Positions 8,103 through 17,368 are shown, numbered from the stretch's first letter. The stretch: 64,000 bases of DNA from an uncultured Flavobacteriaceae bacterium (GCA_947494695.1 CANLWB010000002.1:186001-250000), one strand, 5' to 3'. Notes: a model not told the origin generated them from the sequence alone. Made by a program: numbers and translations.

Positions 8103-11100
8103 TTAGTTTTTGTAGTAGTATGCGTTTTCACTTAGAATATGACCGTCCTGGTTTTTTACCCGTTTAAGACGTCTAAATGTATCGTACTCGTAATAGGTGG
8201 TATGGCCTTTGGGGTCTGTAACGCTGGTTAGACCTATGGCGGGGTCGTAAGTATACGTTGTGATCAAGGCATTCGATAAATGAGGCGCTAAAGACGCATC
8301 CCGCAGTTTATCTAACTCGACACGCAGGTCTTGCTCCTTACAGGTACCCGAATCCATACAAGTATCGTCGTCTTCATTTGATGCCGTAAGGATGCTATTA
8401 TAAATGAGGGCTGGAATATCTGCATAGGTAGCATTTTCTATTTTAGCTACCGGATATTGCTGGTTGTATCCCCAGATATAAACCAGGTGCATTCCATTGG
8501 TTTTACTTACTTCCTTAATGTTGTCGTTACTGTAGTAACTATGAAAGGTAATGCGCTCATTCAAGGTATTGGTACTTGAGTTGTATGCCCCTTTTAAGGT
8601 GCGAATAGCTTTGGGCAATGGGTTCGAATTGCTGTTAAAAATGGTACGTTGTACATTTAGGAGTTCTCCAGGGTCTTCAATACTGTCGTTATCAAAATCT
8701 TTATAAACTTCGGTTTGAATGACTTCTGCCAGACGATGTCTTCCATTTGGATGACTGGAACCTGGTGCTTTTAATTGGTCTATGGCATTTTTTTCACTCG
8801 ATGTTAAATTATTATGCCCCAAAGCGGTTAGACTGGTCACATCATCCGGGTAATAGGTCTTGCTTAGCATGGGGACATCATTACTGGTAGTGGTCCTGGT
8901 TCGGGTAACCTGTAGATGTGCTGGATTGTCGTAATAATAATCTGTGGTTGTCACCATAGGGTTTAATCCGTTTTGATCGAATATGGAATCTATAGTCTTT
9001 TCTAAATAGTGCCACTGGCGTTTCTTTTTGTATCCCGTTATATCATAGTAGCCTATTCTGGTTTCCAGATTGGTTCCTATAGAGTTATGTAATTTGGTAT
9101 TCAATCTTACATTATAAGCTTGTATGTGTTTATCGAAGTGTGGGTCATGCTTATAAATACGGGTTTGCTTTCTTAGCGTGATGGTATTGGCGGCTTCCTT
9201 TTTAAAGGTTGATGTTTCCCAGGGCCTGCCATAGCCGAAGAAATTCGATTGCGGAGATCCCTGAATATAACTCCCCCAGCCTTCGCTAGGCTCAAAACCA
9301 AGGCGCTGAGTTTGAAACGTATTTACCGTACCACCTCCCGAAAAATCATCGCCGGAGGTTTCAATCACCGATTTATACCCAATATGGTAAGTCCCATAAA
9401 TTGGAAATGCCGAATTGGAAGAAAATGTAATGGTTCTACACACATTGGCGCCAGACTCACCATCGGTAATCGTTGTAAACTCACTAACGGTTCCTGTAAA
9501 GTTTCCACTAGCCAAATCTCCCGAGGAAATCTCGAGATTTTCTAAGGTTCCATAATGATAGTTTCGGGTTTGTGTTTGTCCTTCATCATCGTGAGTTTCC
9601 ACTTTGGCAATACGAAGACCACCCACGCTCTTATTCTTCATGACCTGGGTAGGGGCTTCTGTATAGGTAACGCTGGCAGAACCTGTTGTTTGATGTCTGC
9701 GCACCCACACTTTAACCTTGTAAATATGATCCTTTTCGAAATCGACAACATAGTCATCTAAAAAATTGTCCATAGTGACTCTAAATGGATTGTTTACGGG
9801 AAAATGGGCTTCTCCTATTTTTCGATTCATAGGAATATGTGCATTGTTATCTGTTAGATCTATGATTTCCATATCAAAATACCGCGGGTCGGGATCGGGG
9901 GTCGGATCACCAGGGCCTTCTGGAATAGGCCCGCCAAAGGGGCTTAATGCCAAATGCACAGGGACTTCCTGGTCGGTGTCAATACTCATGGTTGTAAATT
10001 CATGAGCCACATAGTGGTCGTTTTCATTTTCAGCTCTGGCCGTTTGTACGGTTGCAGGAGGGAATTCTAGTTCTAAAGTCGCATAGGAATGTCCTTCATA
10101 ATACAGGTCGCTACGACCTCCAGTTGGGTAGGTAATGCGGGTTAAAATACCGCGCTTTCCATAGCTTGAACTGGCATCTCGGTTCGCAGGATTGAAATTC
10201 CCCAAAGTGTTGGCAATAACCTGATTCCCCATAAAAGGTTCCAGGGTTCTCGTATCTATAAGATTGGTGTTTAATTTACCATTGTAATACCCCCAGTAGT
10301 CCTGTGCATATGAAAATCGAAAGGGTAAGGTATGGGGTTGATGGTATTGGAAAATATGTGCCGGTTTGGTTGATCCAATACTATCTTTTTCGGTGACTCT
10401 ATCTAAGAAAAAACGTTTGCTATGATAGGTTTTTCCAACTGGAGGCGGGAAATTACCTGTACTAGAACCACCAAAAGAGTGATATTCTAAAACCTGCTCC
10501 TTTAACAGGGCTCCATGTGCATCGAACAGCGCCACTTTATCCAGTTTGTCCATACCGGCAGGCATATCTGTTTTATGGGAATAGTCAAAGGTGATGCGTC
10601 CTAAATTTACATGACTAGCAGTATATGCGTTTATTTCGGTGAGGTATGGCGTGATGTTATTAGACCCGTATAAACAGGGGGTCCAGGTTGGAGTACTACA
10701 CCCGGAATTATTTAAATCGGTTTGAGCAGTTACGCTTTGAGAGAACCCATTATCGAAATTAACCTGTTTGGAGGTATAACTAAACTCTACATAATCACCA
10801 TTGGGGTAATTTATATCGGTTAAATGCCAGGCATTGGTGATTCTATATTCCGCCAGATAACCGGGAAGGGTCACACAGGACGAGCGACTCATACTCTTTT
10901 CGGTGGTAGCAAACACATAATTAATGCCATTGGGATCGGTAATGGTAATTTGCGACAATTTGCCGAAACTTGTAACAAGATTAATCTTTAACGGCGCTGG
11001 TTCAAAAAGAATGGGAGTTCTTGCAGTGATAGATGTACTGTTATTATCCAGATAAAATCTCCCGGAATAACCCGCAAAATTAAATGAAAATATATCGGGT

Positions 11101-11540
11101 TGGGAGTCACTACTATTAGGTTCTCCATTACCTTCGGTTTGGGAGATAAGAAAGTCTTCCATGGCTGTGGTTACCAATTGTCCCGGAAAATCTGGCATAA
11201 TTCTTTGTGGGTTTTCATCGGGGTCGTCGTTAACCTGTCTGGTTACAACACCTCCAACACTTAAATCCCAACCCATGCCAACATTTGATGAGTATTCATC
11301 GACGCGTACACCATTGGAACTGTAACGAAGCGCAACGGGTATGGATATGTTTTTTGTTTTTAATTCACACAATGGGATACTAATTTGTGGTGAACCGGTA
11401 AAGAGGCCAATGGGAATGTCTCCATACTTACCCAGTGCCGCCGTATTGGGTGATGGCGGGATAACCTCGGGCAGTTTAAAATCATCGTTTTGTGCATAAG
11501 AGAGTGTTACAAAGCACATAATGAATAATAGTGTTTTCAT
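8103..11540 (-). CDS. Large secreted Rhs-like protein, first gene of the Rhs operon
   Basis: Product of 1145 aa with signal peptide MKTLLFIMCFVTLSYAQ. The N-terminal part has the typical Bacteroidota pattern (SPNTAALGKYGDIPIGLFTG, IPVALRYSSNGVRVDEYSS, VGMGWDLSVGGVVTRQV), resembling the SpvB/TcaC-type beginning of Tc/Rhs shells. A long beta-rich middle part follows. The C-terminus ends in YD-type repeats (DPKGHTTYYEYDTFRRLKRVKNQDG). It has no core signature and no toxin tip. The 1678-aa partner supplies those, so the Rhs shell seems to be divided between two secreted proteins in one operon. First gene of the transcript; its promoter must lie in 11541-12390. Confidence 0.8.
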   Translation of the reverse strand: MKTLLFIMCFVTLSYAQNDDFKLPEVIPPSPNTAALGKYGDIPIGLFTGSPQISIPLCELKTKNISIPVALRYSSNGVRVDEYSSNVGMGWDLSVGGVVTRQVNDDPDENPQRIMPDFPGQLVTTAMEDFLISQTEGNGEPNSSDSQPDIFSFNFAGYSGRFYLDNNSTSITARTPILFEPAPLKINLVTSFGKLSQITITDPNGINYVFATTEKSMSRSSCVTLPGYLAEYRITNAWHLTDINYPNGDYVEFSYTSKQVNFDNGFSQSVTAQTDLNNSGCSTPTWTPCLYGSNNITPYLTEINAYTASHVNLGRITFDYSHKTDMPAGMDKLDKVALFDAHGALLKEQVLEYHSFGGSSTGNFPPPVGKTYHSKRFFLDRVTEKDSIGSTKPAHIFQYHQPHTLPFRFSYAQDYWGYYNGKLNTNLIDTRTLEPFMGNQVIANTLGNFNPANRDASSSYGKRGILTRITYPTGGRSDLYYEGHSYATLELEFPPATVQTARAENENDHYVAHEFTTMSIDTDQEVPVHLALSPFGGPIPEGPGDPTPDPDPRYFDMEIIDLTDNNAHIPMNRKIGEAHFPVNNPFRVTMDNFLDDYVVDFEKDHIYKVKVWVRRHQTTGSASVTYTEAPTQVMKNKSVGGLRIAKVETHDDEGQTQTRNYHYGTLENLEISSGDLASGNFTGTVSEFTTITDGESGANVCRTITFSSNSAFPIYGTYHIGYKSVIETSGDDFSGGGTVNTFQTQRLGFEPSEGWGSYIQGSPQSNFFGYGRPWETSTFKKEAANTITLRKQTRIYKHDPHFDKHIQAYNVRLNTKLHNSIGTNLETRIGYYDITGYKKKRQWHYLEKTIDSIFDQNGLNPMVTTTDYYYDNPAHLQVTRTRTTTSNDVPMLSKTYYPDDVTSLTALGHNNLTSSEKNAIDQLKAPGSSHPNGRHRLAEVIQTEVYKDFDNDSIEDPGELLNVQRTIFNSNSNPLPKAIRTLKGAYNSSTNTLNERITFHSYYSNDNIKEVSKTNGMHLVYIWGYNQQYPVAKIENATYADIPALIYNSILTASNEDDDTCMDSGTCKEQDLRVELDKLRDASLAPHLSNALITTYTYDPAIGLTSVTDPKGHTTYYEYDTFRRLKRVKNQDGHILSENAYYYKN

Positions 11541-12390
11541 TACACGTTTAAATTTTGAGTTGATAAAAAGTTTTGTGTTAGAGTGCGCTATACAACTATT
11601 CTTATAATAGCGATGTAAAACTATAGTGAAGTTGTAAGAAAAAACGAATTTTTTTCCTCCAAAATAATTGCGGGTTTTTTATAAAGAAGAGAACAACATG
11701 TTTTAAGTCATACTATGACTGGGATTAAGTTGCTTTATAAAAAATATTATTTAGTATGCTCTTGATTAAAATAGAAATGTGTTTTTAGGATTTAAAGTAT
11801 TGATTTTTAATAATTTAAATAAATTAAATTGAAAGGAAGTTATAACTGTTTACCCCAGAGATCATAAAAAAGCTGTTAATAAGCTCGAAGATATCAATAA
11901 ATAAGAGGGTTTTACAGGGTGTTAGCTTTCAAAAACACATCAAGTCATCAGAAAAAATGAACCAAAACTGAAAAATTTTTTTTTCAGTTTTCATCAAAAA
12001 GACGTCAGATTTTAGTTTTTTAAGTAGTTGAGTTTGAAAAAAAATGCAGCATACTTTCGGTTCGTGATTTAAAAATTCGAACTTAAAAAAATAATAAAGA
12101 ACCTTCCAATTTTCAACCAGTTTTCATGTTTTGATAATTTTTAATAAATCAAATAACGACAGAGTAAAGTTAATTGCGGGTTTTTCGTAACTCGCTCATT
12201 TCATCTGATTTATAAACTGTATGTCGAAAAAAGCCATAAGGTTTATAGAAAGCTATTACTTTCATCGTTTGTAGGTTAATTATTCTACTCGGCATAGGTT
12301 TTAACAACTTGTTTGTAATTAATTTACTTGAGTTTAAGGGGGGTTAAAGTAGCTTTTATCTTATAGGAATATTAACTAAAATATTCAATT
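11541..12390. other. 850-base AT-rich non-coding region upstream of the Rhs operon
   Basis: No convincing gene on either strand. It must carry the promoter of the minus-strand Rhs operon. Visible features: a 15-base palindrome AGTCATACTATGACT at 11706-11720, whose CATACTATGAC also occurs at about 744-754 beside the orphan core fragment; and a direct repeat AATTGCGGGTTTTT at about 11667 and 12173. I see no RNA gene in it. Confidence 0.5.
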
Positions 12391-12513
12391 ATGAAAGCTA
12401 AAATGCTATTAAGAATGACTATCCTATTATTAGGGGTGTTATTTATGTCTTCTTGCATAGAACAAAGTTTTATAACAGAAAATGAACAACAAACAGAGGA
12501 TAACGAAATTTGA
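12391..12513 (+). pseudogene. N-terminal remnant of a lipoprotein gene
   Basis: A 40-codon frame from ATG 12391 encodes MKAKMLLRMTILLLGVLFMSSC, a clear lipoprotein signal with lipobox SSC, then an acidic, Gln-rich linker (ENEQQTEDNEI) and a stop. The signal plus Gln/Glu/Asp linker looks like the start of a larger surface lipoprotein whose body has been lost. It could also be a genuine tiny lipoprotein. Its 3' end overlaps the alternative upstream start (12482) of the next gene. Confidence 0.5.
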
Positions 12514-12541
12514 GACCCAGCGGTCTCACGTGACCACAAAT

Positions 12542-13315
12542 ATGAAGTTGGTGGTTAATTTAATCAAATCAATTCTGGCAGTAATAATAATCGGTTTTTT
12601 TGCGATTGCCGTTACCTATTTACACAATTACGAACCGGCACAATCGAAAGCGTACACTGAACATGTAAAATCCTATAGACCTCTGATACAGAGTAGAGAT
12701 TTGTATTTGGATTCTATACTAAATCGTTTAGAAAAATCCATAATATCTGTAAAAGATTATACGAAACTATATAAAAACAGAAGGGAATTATATTTAAAAG
12801 ACTTGGCCACTTACAACAAAATTAGAAAAGAAATAAGAGCTAAAGATTCTATAATTGGATACTCTTCCCGAAAGAATTATTTACTATCTATTGGTATACG
12901 AATTAGCCTGCTTGTAACCTCTCTACTCGCTTTTTATTTGGTAATTAAGTACGTTTTAAACAAATATAGAAGATTATTTCTTTTAGTACTTACAGGTTCA
13001 ATTTTATTCAATTCAACCTATTGGGTTATATGGGCATTTATTTATAAAGTCAATTCAATTGGCGAATACGACTTTGAGCCTTGGACATATGGTGTGATGA
13101 TGTACAGTTTATCAGTTATTATATTACTCTCCACGTACTTTATTTTCAAACATTATAAGACCTTAGAGGAAAGGTTAAGCAAAATGATTCACATATTATT
13201 TAAAGGATACTATGAAGATATGGAAGAAAAAAACTTGATAAATCCTTGGAAACAGGAAGAATATGATGAATTTGTTGTCGAAATTACTGAAAAGGTAGTT
13301 GAACATGAGAAGTGA
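12542..13315 (+). CDS. Four-helix membrane protein of unknown function
   Basis: With the ATG at 12542 the product has 257 aa; a start at 12482 would add 20 polar residues and overlap the lipoprotein remnant. Predicted helices: MKLVVNLIKSILAVIIIGFFA at the N-terminus; then a charged helical loop of about 90 residues (HNYEPAQSK to RKNYL); then three helices within about residues 118-215; and an acidic C-terminal tail. No family recognised. The downstream 58-codon gene overlaps its end by 11 bases, suggesting translational coupling. Confidence 0.6.
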   Translation: MKLVVNLIKSILAVIIIGFFAIAVTYLHNYEPAQSKAYTEHVKSYRPLIQSRDLYLDSILNRLEKSIISVKDYTKLYKNRRELYLKDLATYNKIRKEIRAKDSIIGYSSRKNYLLSIGIRISLLVTSLLAFYLVIKYVLNKYRRLFLLVLTGSILFNSTYWVIWAFIYKVNSIGEYDFEPWTYGVMMYSLSVIILLSTYFIFKHYKTLEERLSKMIHILFKGYYEDMEEKNLINPWKQEEYDEFVVEITEKVVEHEK

Positions 13316-13481
13316 GCAAAGAAAAAACAAAGTTTTAGAATCTAAGTATTTACCTGAAAAATACAAGGAAAGTTACTTGAAACGATTTAGAAACTTAAAA
13401 AATATTGAAGAAGAAAAAAAGCTTAATGATTTTCTGGATTCTTTAAATGCGTCCTTTGTTTTTAAAATTAAGGAAGGGTAA
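13305..13481 (+). CDS. Small basic helical protein coupled to the membrane protein gene
   Basis: ATG 13305 gives 58 aa (MRSEQRKNKVLESKYLPEKY...), highly charged, helical and without signal or membrane segment. A TTG at 13299 is an alternative. The start overlaps the preceding stop by 11 bases. Its stop lies 5 bases from the convergent XRE gene. Unknown function; considered real because of the coupled overlap and plausible composition. Confidence 0.45.
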   Translation: MRSEQRKNKVLESKYLPEKYKESYLKRFRNLKNIEEEKKLNDFLDSLNASFVFKIKEG

Positions 13482-13486
13482 TAAAA

Positions 13487-13897
13487 CTAATCGGAACTCG
13501 ATTCTTCAGATGTAACATATTCAATTTTAATACCTCTTTCCTGTAAATGTTTGGCTATATCCTCCCGTTTCTTTTCATTCATAACTAAATTAAAGAATTC
13601 GCTTTCCTTTCTGACGTTTTCGAAATTCTCGGCTACGAAATCACCGACTTCTTTTAAAGAATATTTTCCCAAAGTTTTAGGAAGTGCAGAATCAACCTCT
13701 ACTTCACTTCCAAAAAAGTAATTATACAGTATATTTAGAGTACCATCATGCGGACTTTTTGTTTTTCCATTTATAAATCGACCTAAACCTGACTCATTTA
13801 ATCCGGTGTCTTTTGATAATTCATAAGCCGTAACGTCTTGATCACTAATGATTTTTAAAATCCTTTTTATTTTCTCCTTTTTCAATAACTTCTTCAT
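13487..13897 (-). CDS. XRE-family helix-turn-helix regulator
   Basis: Product of 136 aa. Residues about 10-65 form an XRE/Cro HTH: IKRILKIISDQDVTAYELSK, then TGLNESGLGRFINGKTKSPH, matching helices 2-3 with a typical FINGK wing. The C-terminal half is acidic and helical (VAENFENVRKESEFFN) and may dimerise or bind a partner. It is convergent with the membrane-protein pair and divergent from the region leading to the pilus-like operon. Three AGTATA-type palindromic sites lie 37-80 bases upstream of its start, good candidates for its own operator. Confidence 0.75.
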   Translation of the reverse strand: MKKLLKKEKIKRILKIISDQDVTAYELSKDTGLNESGLGRFINGKTKSPHDGTLNILYNYFFGSEVEVDSALPKTLGKYSLKEVGDFVAENFENVRKESEFFNLVMNEKKREDIAKHLQERGIKIEYVTSEESSSD

Positions 13898-13933
13898 TTA
13901 CAATTATATAACAGTTTGTGTCATGCCAAAAAA

Positions 13934-13979
13934 AGTATACTACAAAAATACTGTATTTTATTTTTTTTATAGTATATTT
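13934..13979. promoter_or_regulatory. Cluster of AGTATA-type palindromes, candidate XRE operator
   Basis: Within 46 bases lie AGTATACT (13934-13941, perfect palindrome), AATACTGTATT (13947-13957, perfect arms around one base) and ATAGTATA (about 13969-13976). They share the half-site TAGTAT/ATACT(A/G). The last overlaps TATATTTG (13972-13979), a possible Bacteroidota -7 box reading rightward, though no good TTG lies 19-20 bases before it. The position directly upstream of the XRE gene suggests autoregulation. Confidence 0.4.
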
Positions 13980-14403
13980 GTCGCATATTACTATTACAAT
14001 TAGTTTAGGATTAATTATTGCTTCAAGGAATTAAAATACAATATTTTTCAAACTCAACAGCTTGTTTTAACAATTAAAAAAAGAAAACCCTAAACAATAA
14101 ATGATATGTGTAGTACTATCCTGGCTATAAGATTGCATAGCTGTAATAGAAAGAATTATTAGTTTATATGCAAGCTTGTTTAATAGTATAAATAACTGAT
14201 TAATAGAAACATTTTAATTGATAACAAACAGTCAGTTATAATCATTAACTGTTTTTACACCCCATTTCTTCTTAAAGTAATTTAATTAATAGCGTTTTTT
14301 GAATTACCACTTCGTAGTTAGCTTGGGTTTCGAGAACAAATTTCGAGACAAGCTTGTGGTATGTGGTTTTCAAAAGGAAACCTGATAATTAAATTTCACA
14401 CAT
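13980..14403. other. Non-coding gap before the pilus-like operon
   Basis: No gene seen. A hairpin CAGTTA-loop-TAACTG followed by five T lies at 14233-14256 and could end a short rightward transcript starting near 13990. The last 100 bases before the response regulator contain repeated TTCGAG motifs but no clear promoter. Confidence 0.35.
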
Positions 14404-15051
14404 ATGACTGATACAGGTAATGTCTTAATTATAGACAGCGATGAGGACGTAATTAAATTCTATAAAAAGTCATTTTTTGAATTTGACCCAAGTTATAAGA
14501 CTCATGTGGTTTCAAGTTGTGAGGAGGCCATTCGAGGAAAAACGGCGCACTATGTTTTTGTAATTATTGATATACAAGTTGCTACGAAAAGACATAATCG
14601 GGTTTTGTCTATATCTGATAAAGTAGAACTTATTCAAAGGTTCTTTAGGAGATCAAAAATTATTGTTTCTATTCCTTATGGGTCTAACTACACTATTTAT
14701 CAGGCGCTATCTGAATTTACCCCTGACGCCTTAGTAATTAAGGAAGATTTAATATTACGTAATTTTCGTGCCTGCATTAATTCGGTCTTAAATGCCACCC
14801 CATATTACAGTAAAACAGTTCTTAAGTTTATAAGCCTAACTTATTGTAACAAGTTCAACTTAGATAGCATTGATCTTATTTTATTACATGAGTTGAATAT
14901 TGGCACCAGAATGAAAGATATTCCTCCAAAAGTTAAGATATCACTTAGTGCGTTGGAAAAAAGAAAAATTTTAATAAAACAAAAATTTGGCCTTTCGGGT
15001 AGGGCTGATAGACTCTTAATTAAATCTGCAAAAAAATACGGCATTATATAA
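14404..15051 (+). CDS. Response regulator with receiver and LuxR/NarL-type HTH, first gene of the pilus-like operon
   Basis: Product of 215 aa. Residues 5-125 are a CheY-like receiver: VLIIDSDEDV gives the acidic pocket, VFVIIDIQ the phosphoacceptor Asp, and ALVIKEDL replaces the usual Lys region. Residues about 150-215 resemble a degenerate NarL/LuxR HTH (IDLILLHELNIGTRMKDIPP, then LSALEKRKILIKQKFG). Its stop is 3 bases before the pseudopilin start, so it belongs to this operon and probably controls it. No histidine kinase is adjacent. The HTH is diverged, so DNA binding is likely but not certain. Confidence 0.75.
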   Translation: MTDTGNVLIIDSDEDVIKFYKKSFFEFDPSYKTHVVSSCEEAIRGKTAHYVFVIIDIQVATKRHNRVLSISDKVELIQRFFRRSKIIVSIPYGSNYTIYQALSEFTPDALVIKEDLILRNFRACINSVLNATPYYSKTVLKFISLTYCNKFNLDSIDLILLHELNIGTRMKDIPPKVKISLSALEKRKILIKQKFGLSGRADRLLIKSAKKYGII

Positions 15052-15054
15052 CCA

Positions 15055-15465
15055 ATGAAAACATTAAACATAAAAAAACTCCCCGCTTACAACCTTCAGG
15101 AAATCCTAATCGTCCTGGTTATTATAGGCATCCTTCTATTGCTGGCCTTACCCAACCTCATGCCCCTAATAAGTAAAACAAAAAGTGTGGAGGCTCAAAC
15201 CCAGCTTAAGTTTATTTACAACTCGCAGACCACTTACAGGTATATGTACTCGAAGTTCTCACCAGATTTAAGTGAACTCGACTTCGAAGCCCCAAAAACA
15301 GTAAACCAAGGTGGACAAAGCAACTACACTTACGATATATTAAGTGCCAGTAATAATAGCTTTAAAGCCAAAGCAACCGCTATTACAGATTTTGATGGCG
15401 ATGGCGTATTAAATGTCTGGGAGATCGACGAAAACGGCACCCCAAAACAAATCGTAAAAGATTAA
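15055..15465 (+). CDS. Type II secretion/type IV pilus-like pseudopilin
   Basis: Product of 136 aa. Prepilin signature KLPA|YNLQEILIVLVIIGILLL: a short basic leader, predicted cleavage after Ala (instead of the common Gly), Glu at +5 and a 20-residue hydrophobic helix. The globular part begins KTKSVEAQTQLKFIYNSQ as in GspG-type major pseudopilins. The C-terminus has DFDGDGVLNVWEID, an EF-hand-like acidic loop; GspG pilins are known to bind calcium near the C-terminus. The peptidase gene follows after 1 base. It is the only pilin in the operon. Confidence 0.85.
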   Translation: MKTLNIKKLPAYNLQEILIVLVIIGILLLLALPNLMPLISKTKSVEAQTQLKFIYNSQTTYRYMYSKFSPDLSELDFEAPKTVNQGGQSNYTYDILSASNNSFKAKATAITDFDGDGVLNVWEIDENGTPKQIVKD

Positions 15466-15466
15466 G

Positions 15467-15946
15467 ATGGTCCTTATAAAGATCGCATTAATCTGCTGCT
15501 TTCTCCTGGTCTTTTATCAGGACTATAAAGACCGGCAAGTGTATTGGTTCTTGTTTCCCCTTATCGGCCTCTTTTGTGGTGTGCTGTTTTATAAAAATAC
15601 CCTTCCCGAACTCTTTTACAACGCCTTAAAACTCAATCTGGCGTTTATTACGGTCATGCTATTAATCATTGCCCTATACTCAAAACTCAAACTCAAAACA
15701 TCCCTGTTTAAAACCATAGGGCTGGGAGATCTATTACTCTGTATTGCTCTGGCCTTATCCTTTAGTACCATAGCTTTTATAGTCGTATTTATATGGGCAC
15801 TTATATGTTCCCTTCTTCTGCATATGTTATTACCTAAACATAATAGTAACACATTAGTACCCCTGGCTGGATATATGAGCCTGTTTTTTTTAGCAGCTTA
15901 TATCATGCTATGGTTCACACAGGCAAATATGCTTTATACGCTGTAG
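15467..15946 (+). CDS. Prepilin peptidase (A24 family), methylase-less
   Basis: Product of 159 aa, almost all hydrophobic, with about six membrane helices. The two A24 aspartate motifs are present: QDYKDRQVYWFLFP near the N-terminus and IGLGDLLLCIAL (GxGD) near residue 85. It lacks the N-terminal cytosolic domain with paired cysteines that methylates pilins in GspO/PilD, so it resembles the short archaeal/TadV-like form. It lies between pilin and ATPase genes with 1-base gaps, so it should cleave the adjacent pseudopilin leader. Confidence 0.85.
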   Translation: MVLIKIALICCFLLVFYQDYKDRQVYWFLFPLIGLFCGVLFYKNTLPELFYNALKLNLAFITVMLLIIALYSKLKLKTSLFKTIGLGDLLLCIALALSFSTIAFIVVFIWALICSLLLHMLLPKHNSNTLVPLAGYMSLFFLAAYIMLWFTQANMLYTL

Positions 15947-15947
15947 A

Positions 15948-17357
15948 ATGACAGAAACAAATTATACCCTTCCAGCCAATCTATTACAACTCATATCAAG
16001 TGAACAGGCCTATCAATATGGTATTGTTCCAATTGAGGCTAATAATGGAACCCTAACTTTTAAATCCAATGATCTATCCGATAAACTAAAACAAGAGCTA
16101 CGAATCATATTTGGAACCGATATTGAACTCATTTCAGAAACTCCTGAAAACATAGACCAATACCTGTCTACCAACTATAGAAAAAAATACCTTAACAAAA
16201 CAGAAGACCTACATTATACCGGGGATTTTCTTGAAAAGCTATTGTTATCTGCCAAAGATATTGGCAGTAGTGATATCCATTTCGAGCCCTATGAGTATAA
16301 ATGCAGAGTGCGGTTTCGTCTCGATGGAAAGCTTAAGGAACATTTTATCATCTCACTATTAGAATATCCGGTAATTGTCAACAAGCTTAAAATCAAAGCC
16401 GGATTAGACATATCAGAAAAACGTTTACCACAAGATGGTCGAATAACCGTTAAGACAGGTTCCGATGAATTCGATATTAGGGTATCCAGCCTACCGACCT
16501 TGCATGGAGAAAAAATGGTACTACGTATTTTAAGTAAAGACGCCGGACATATTCATATAGACGATTTAGGATTTACCAAAAGAGAGCTAAAAACATATAC
16601 CGAAGCCATTAAAAACCCAAATGGCATTGTTCTTATTTCGGGGCCAACCGGCTCGGGTAAAACCACCACTTTATATGCGACTTTAAAACTGCTTAATGAT
16701 GATAAAACCAATATTGTTACCATAGAAGACCCTATTGAATATACACTTGAAGGCATTAATCAAGTACAACTAAAAGAAAATATAGGCTTAGATTTTACCA
16801 GTGCTCTACGCACATTTCTTCGGCAAGACCCGGATATCATTATGGTGGGGGAGATCCGGGATGTGAATACCGCTAACATGGCCATTCGTGCAGCTCTCAC
16901 AGGGCACTTGGTACTATCTACCATTCATACCAATTCGGCATGGGCCACCATTTCCAGGCTTATCGATATGGGTATACCAGCCTTCCTAATAGCCAGTACC
17001 TTAAACGTTAGTATTGCGCAACGACTGGTTAGAACATTATGCAACCACTGTAAACAAGACGTTCCGGTACACAAAGAGATATTCCCCGAACACTTTAGTA
17101 TTCCAAAGGATTTAGAAACCCATCATGTAGCTATAGGATGTCCAAAGTGCTATCATACAGGATACAGTGGAAGAAAGGCCATCTATGAAATCGTTCCCAT
17201 TACCAAAGCCTTAGTCCCTCACATTAAAAACAACGATCTCGAAATAGATACCTACTTAAAAGACAATAATATCACCACCCTCAAACAAAATGCTACCCTA
17301 CTTATACAACAAGGTGTTACCTCTGTAGAAGACGTATATGCCCTATTAATCGATTGA
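15948..17357 (+). CDS. gspE: GspE/PilB-type secretion ATPase
   Basis: Product of 469 aa. Order: short MshEN-like N-terminal domain (1-75); N2 domain with GSSDIHFEPYEYKCRVRFRLDG; RecA-like core with Walker A GPTGSGKTTT (about residue 230), Asp box VTIEDPIEY, Walker B IIMVGEIRD and His box LTGHLVLSTIHTN; and a C-terminal tetracysteine zinc motif (LCNHC...CPKC). All catalytic residues are present. It is shorter than many GspE because the N-terminal domain is small. It powers pseudopilus assembly at the inner membrane and normally works with GspF, which is absent here, and GspL, whose counterpart is at 19531. Confidence 0.92.
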   Translation: MTETNYTLPANLLQLISSEQAYQYGIVPIEANNGTLTFKSNDLSDKLKQELRIIFGTDIELISETPENIDQYLSTNYRKKYLNKTEDLHYTGDFLEKLLLSAKDIGSSDIHFEPYEYKCRVRFRLDGKLKEHFIISLLEYPVIVNKLKIKAGLDISEKRLPQDGRITVKTGSDEFDIRVSSLPTLHGEKMVLRILSKDAGHIHIDDLGFTKRELKTYTEAIKNPNGIVLISGPTGSGKTTTLYATLKLLNDDKTNIVTIEDPIEYTLEGINQVQLKENIGLDFTSALRTFLRQDPDIIMVGEIRDVNTANMAIRAALTGHLVLSTIHTNSAWATISRLIDMGIPAFLIASTLNVSIAQRLVRTLCNHCKQDVPVHKEIFPEHFSIPKDLETHHVAIGCPKCYHTGYSGRKAIYEIVPITKALVPHIKNNDLEIDTYLKDNNITTLKQNATLLIQQGVTSVEDVYALLID

Positions 17358-17368
17358 TACAATCCAGT

